A DNA stretch of 6,956 bases from Bacteroidota bacterium (GTDB lineage: Bacteria > Bacteroidota > Bacteroidia > Bacteroidales > VadinHA17). Below are positions 5,679 to 6,956 of this stretch, one piece after another. The stretch spans positions 1-6,956 of the forward strand of contig DAOVLD010000095.1 of NCBI GenBank assembly GCA_030631445.1. The letters are read 5' to 3'. The notes beneath the pieces were generated by a model that saw only the letters and a list, made by a program, of their open reading frames with translations, searched no databases and was not told the DNA's origin. The number at the start of each line of letters is the position of its first letter. The stretch's first letter is position 1. The translations under genes were made by a program, and so were the position numbers.

Positions 5679-6956
5679 ATGATGAAAAACACACACATCA
5701 TAACACTTATTTCATTTTTGTTTATAAGTGCAAATGCTTTGTTTTCGCAAATCCTTGATCCGGTTGATTGGGAGTTTGCTTATAACAAAACAGGAACAAT
5801 GCAGTATGAATTAGTTTTTACTGCTAAAATTGAGAACAGGTGGCATTTGTATTCGCAGGATATTCCTGACGGAGGACCGATACCTACTTCTTTCAGCATA
5901 AACGAATCAGATAATTTTGAGTTGGTTGGAAATGTAGAAGAGATGTCTGAAGCAGAGGAGAAATACGATCCCAGCTTTGATATGAACCTTAAGCTTTTTA
6001 GTAATAAAGCGGTTTTTATTCAAAAGGTTAAACTAATCTCAGATGGACCTGTTACTATCTCAGGAAGCGTTGAATATATGAGTTGTGATGATCAAAGATG
6101 TCTGCCTCCCAAAGATGAAGAGTTTGAATTTGTACTTGAACCAAACGATGCATCCCGGGCTAAAACTACTATTGACTCTTCAAAGTCCCAATCATCAGGT
6201 AACAGGTCATCACTACCAGGATTTTTCTTTATATCAATACTTGCAGGATTTGCCGGTATTCTTACTCCTTGTGTATTCCCGATGATACCAATAACAGTTG
6301 CTTTTTTTAGCCGTGGAAATGTCAGCCGGGGGAAATCACTTGCTCAGGCAATTATTTTCGGACTTTCAATTATTATTATCTATACATCAATAGGTCTTAT
6401 TGTATCGCTTACAAGTGCAGGGGCTGATTTTGCCGGTAATATTAGCACACATTGGATCCCCAACCTGATATTCTTTCTTCTTTTTATGGCATTTGCAGCT
6501 TCGTTTTTCGGAATGTTTGAACTGATTTTGCCTAACAAATTAATAAACAGGACAGATAAACAGGCTGACAAAGGAGGACTTATAGCTGCATTCTTTATGG
6601 GGCTTACTACTGTTCTGGTATCATTTTCCTGCACCGGTCCTATTGTTGGTGCTCTTTTGGTTGAAGCAGCAGGTGGCGAGGTTATTGAACCTGCCCTGGG
6701 AATGTTCGGATTCTCTTTAGCATTTGCCTTACCTTTTACCCTTTTTGCTATTTTTCCATCATGGATAAACACTCTTCCTAAATCAGGTGGCTGGCTTAAT
6801 TCTGTTAAAGTTGTACTTGGATTTATTGTGCTCGCCTTTAGTTTTAAATTTATCTCAACTATCGATCAGGGTTACCATCTGGGTATTATGAGCAGGGATA
6901 TTTATATTGCACTCTGGATAGTGATTTTTAGTTTAATGGGATTCTATTTACTTGGG
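5679..6956 (+). CDS. dsbD: DsbD-type thiol:disulfide interchange protein (C-terminus beyond right edge)
   Basis: The frame is open for 426 codons to the window end. Residues 1-24 form a Sec signal peptide. A periplasmic DsbD-alpha/DsbC-like domain follows (about 25-160) with the redox pair C136 and C141 in YMSCDDQRCLPP, spaced CX4C where E. coli has CX5C. About seven membrane segments begin near residue 182; C198 (GILTPCVFPMIPITV) and C318 (VSFSCTGPIVG) correspond to the electron-shuttling membrane cysteines. The family passes electrons from cytoplasmic thioredoxin to periplasmic thiol enzymes and cytochrome c maturation. A C-terminal thioredoxin-like domain is expected but lies outside the window. 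The ATG abuts the rng TAA with no spacer, and a second ATG follows at once. Both cysteine pairs present are intact, so activity is likely. Confidence 0.93.
   Translation, partial: MMKNTHIITLISFLFISANALFSQILDPVDWEFAYNKTGTMQYELVFTAKIENRWHLYSQDIPDGGPIPTSFSINESDNFELVGNVEEMSEAEEKYDPSFDMNLKLFSNKAVFIQKVKLISDGPVTISGSVEYMSCDDQRCLPPKDEEFEFVLEPNDASRAKTTIDSSKSQSSGNRSSLPGFFFISILAGFAGILTPCVFPMIPITVAFFSRGNVSRGKSLAQAIIFGLSIIIIYTSIGLIVSLTSAGADFAGNISTHWIPNLIFFLLFMAFAASFFGMFELILPNKLINRTDKQADKGGLIAAFFMGLTTVLVSFSCTGPIVGALLVEAAGGEVIEPALGMFGFSLAFALPFTLFAIFPSWINTLPKSGGWLNSVKVVLGFIVLAFSFKFISTIDQGYHLGIMSRDIYIALWIVIFSLMGFYLLG

Noticed and set aside
6085..6772. A 66-codon plus-strand ORF and a 130-codon minus-strand ORF
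   Set aside because: Both are shadows of the dsbD frame, which is open from 5679 to the edge and carries all expected cysteines.
1..6956. CRISPR, transposon, tRNA/rRNA, toxin-antitoxin or defence system
   Set aside because: I saw no regularly spaced repeats, transposase or inverted termini, cloverleaf, or toxin-antitoxin-like gene pair; the genes are ordinary Bacteroidota core functions.

Overview
This window is an AT-rich piece of a Bacteroidota chromosome. Three things point there: the gliding-family pair gldE/gldD next to ssb, a group II-type geranylgeranylglyceryl phosphate synthase, and promoters with a TAnnTTTG-type -7 element with little Shine-Dalgarno signal at the strongest genes. 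Order level (Bacteroidales/Marinilabiliales-like) is only a guess.

Layout: two divergent gene sets lie back to back around a 221-bp control region (3360-3580). Leftward (minus strand), in transcription order: ssb, gldE, gldD, a Sfp-type 4'-phosphopantetheinyl transferase, and the first 63 codons of a GGGP synthase that runs off the left edge. Gaps are short (36 bp, a 17-bp overlap, 68 bp, 3 bp), so this looks like one operon. Rightward: an HU-family DNA-binding protein, a 30-residue highly basic ORF too short for ordinary gene calling that resembles the AURKAIP1/COX24 (mS38/bS22-type) ribosomal peptides, a leader with a 10-bp perfect hairpin, RNase G/E (rng), and a DsbD-type thiol:disulfide interchange protein whose ATG abuts the rng stop and which stays open to the right edge.

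How they fit: the right-hand set combines nucleoid structure, ribosome, RNA processing and envelope redox functions. The left-hand set combines single-stranded DNA protection, an envelope lipoprotein/membrane-protein pair, carrier-protein activation and ether-lipid synthesis. This is largely conserved core-genome synteny for the phylum. From memory, mutY often sits next to ssb in this neighbourhood; here it is absent, and the interval holds short tandem and degenerate repeats instead.

I found no CRISPR array, mobile element, rRNA or tRNA gene, defence island or clearly undescribed multi-gene system. The points most worth a second look are the tiny basic ORF, the hairpin before rng, the repeat-bearing ssb/HU intergenic region and the rng-dsbD junction.
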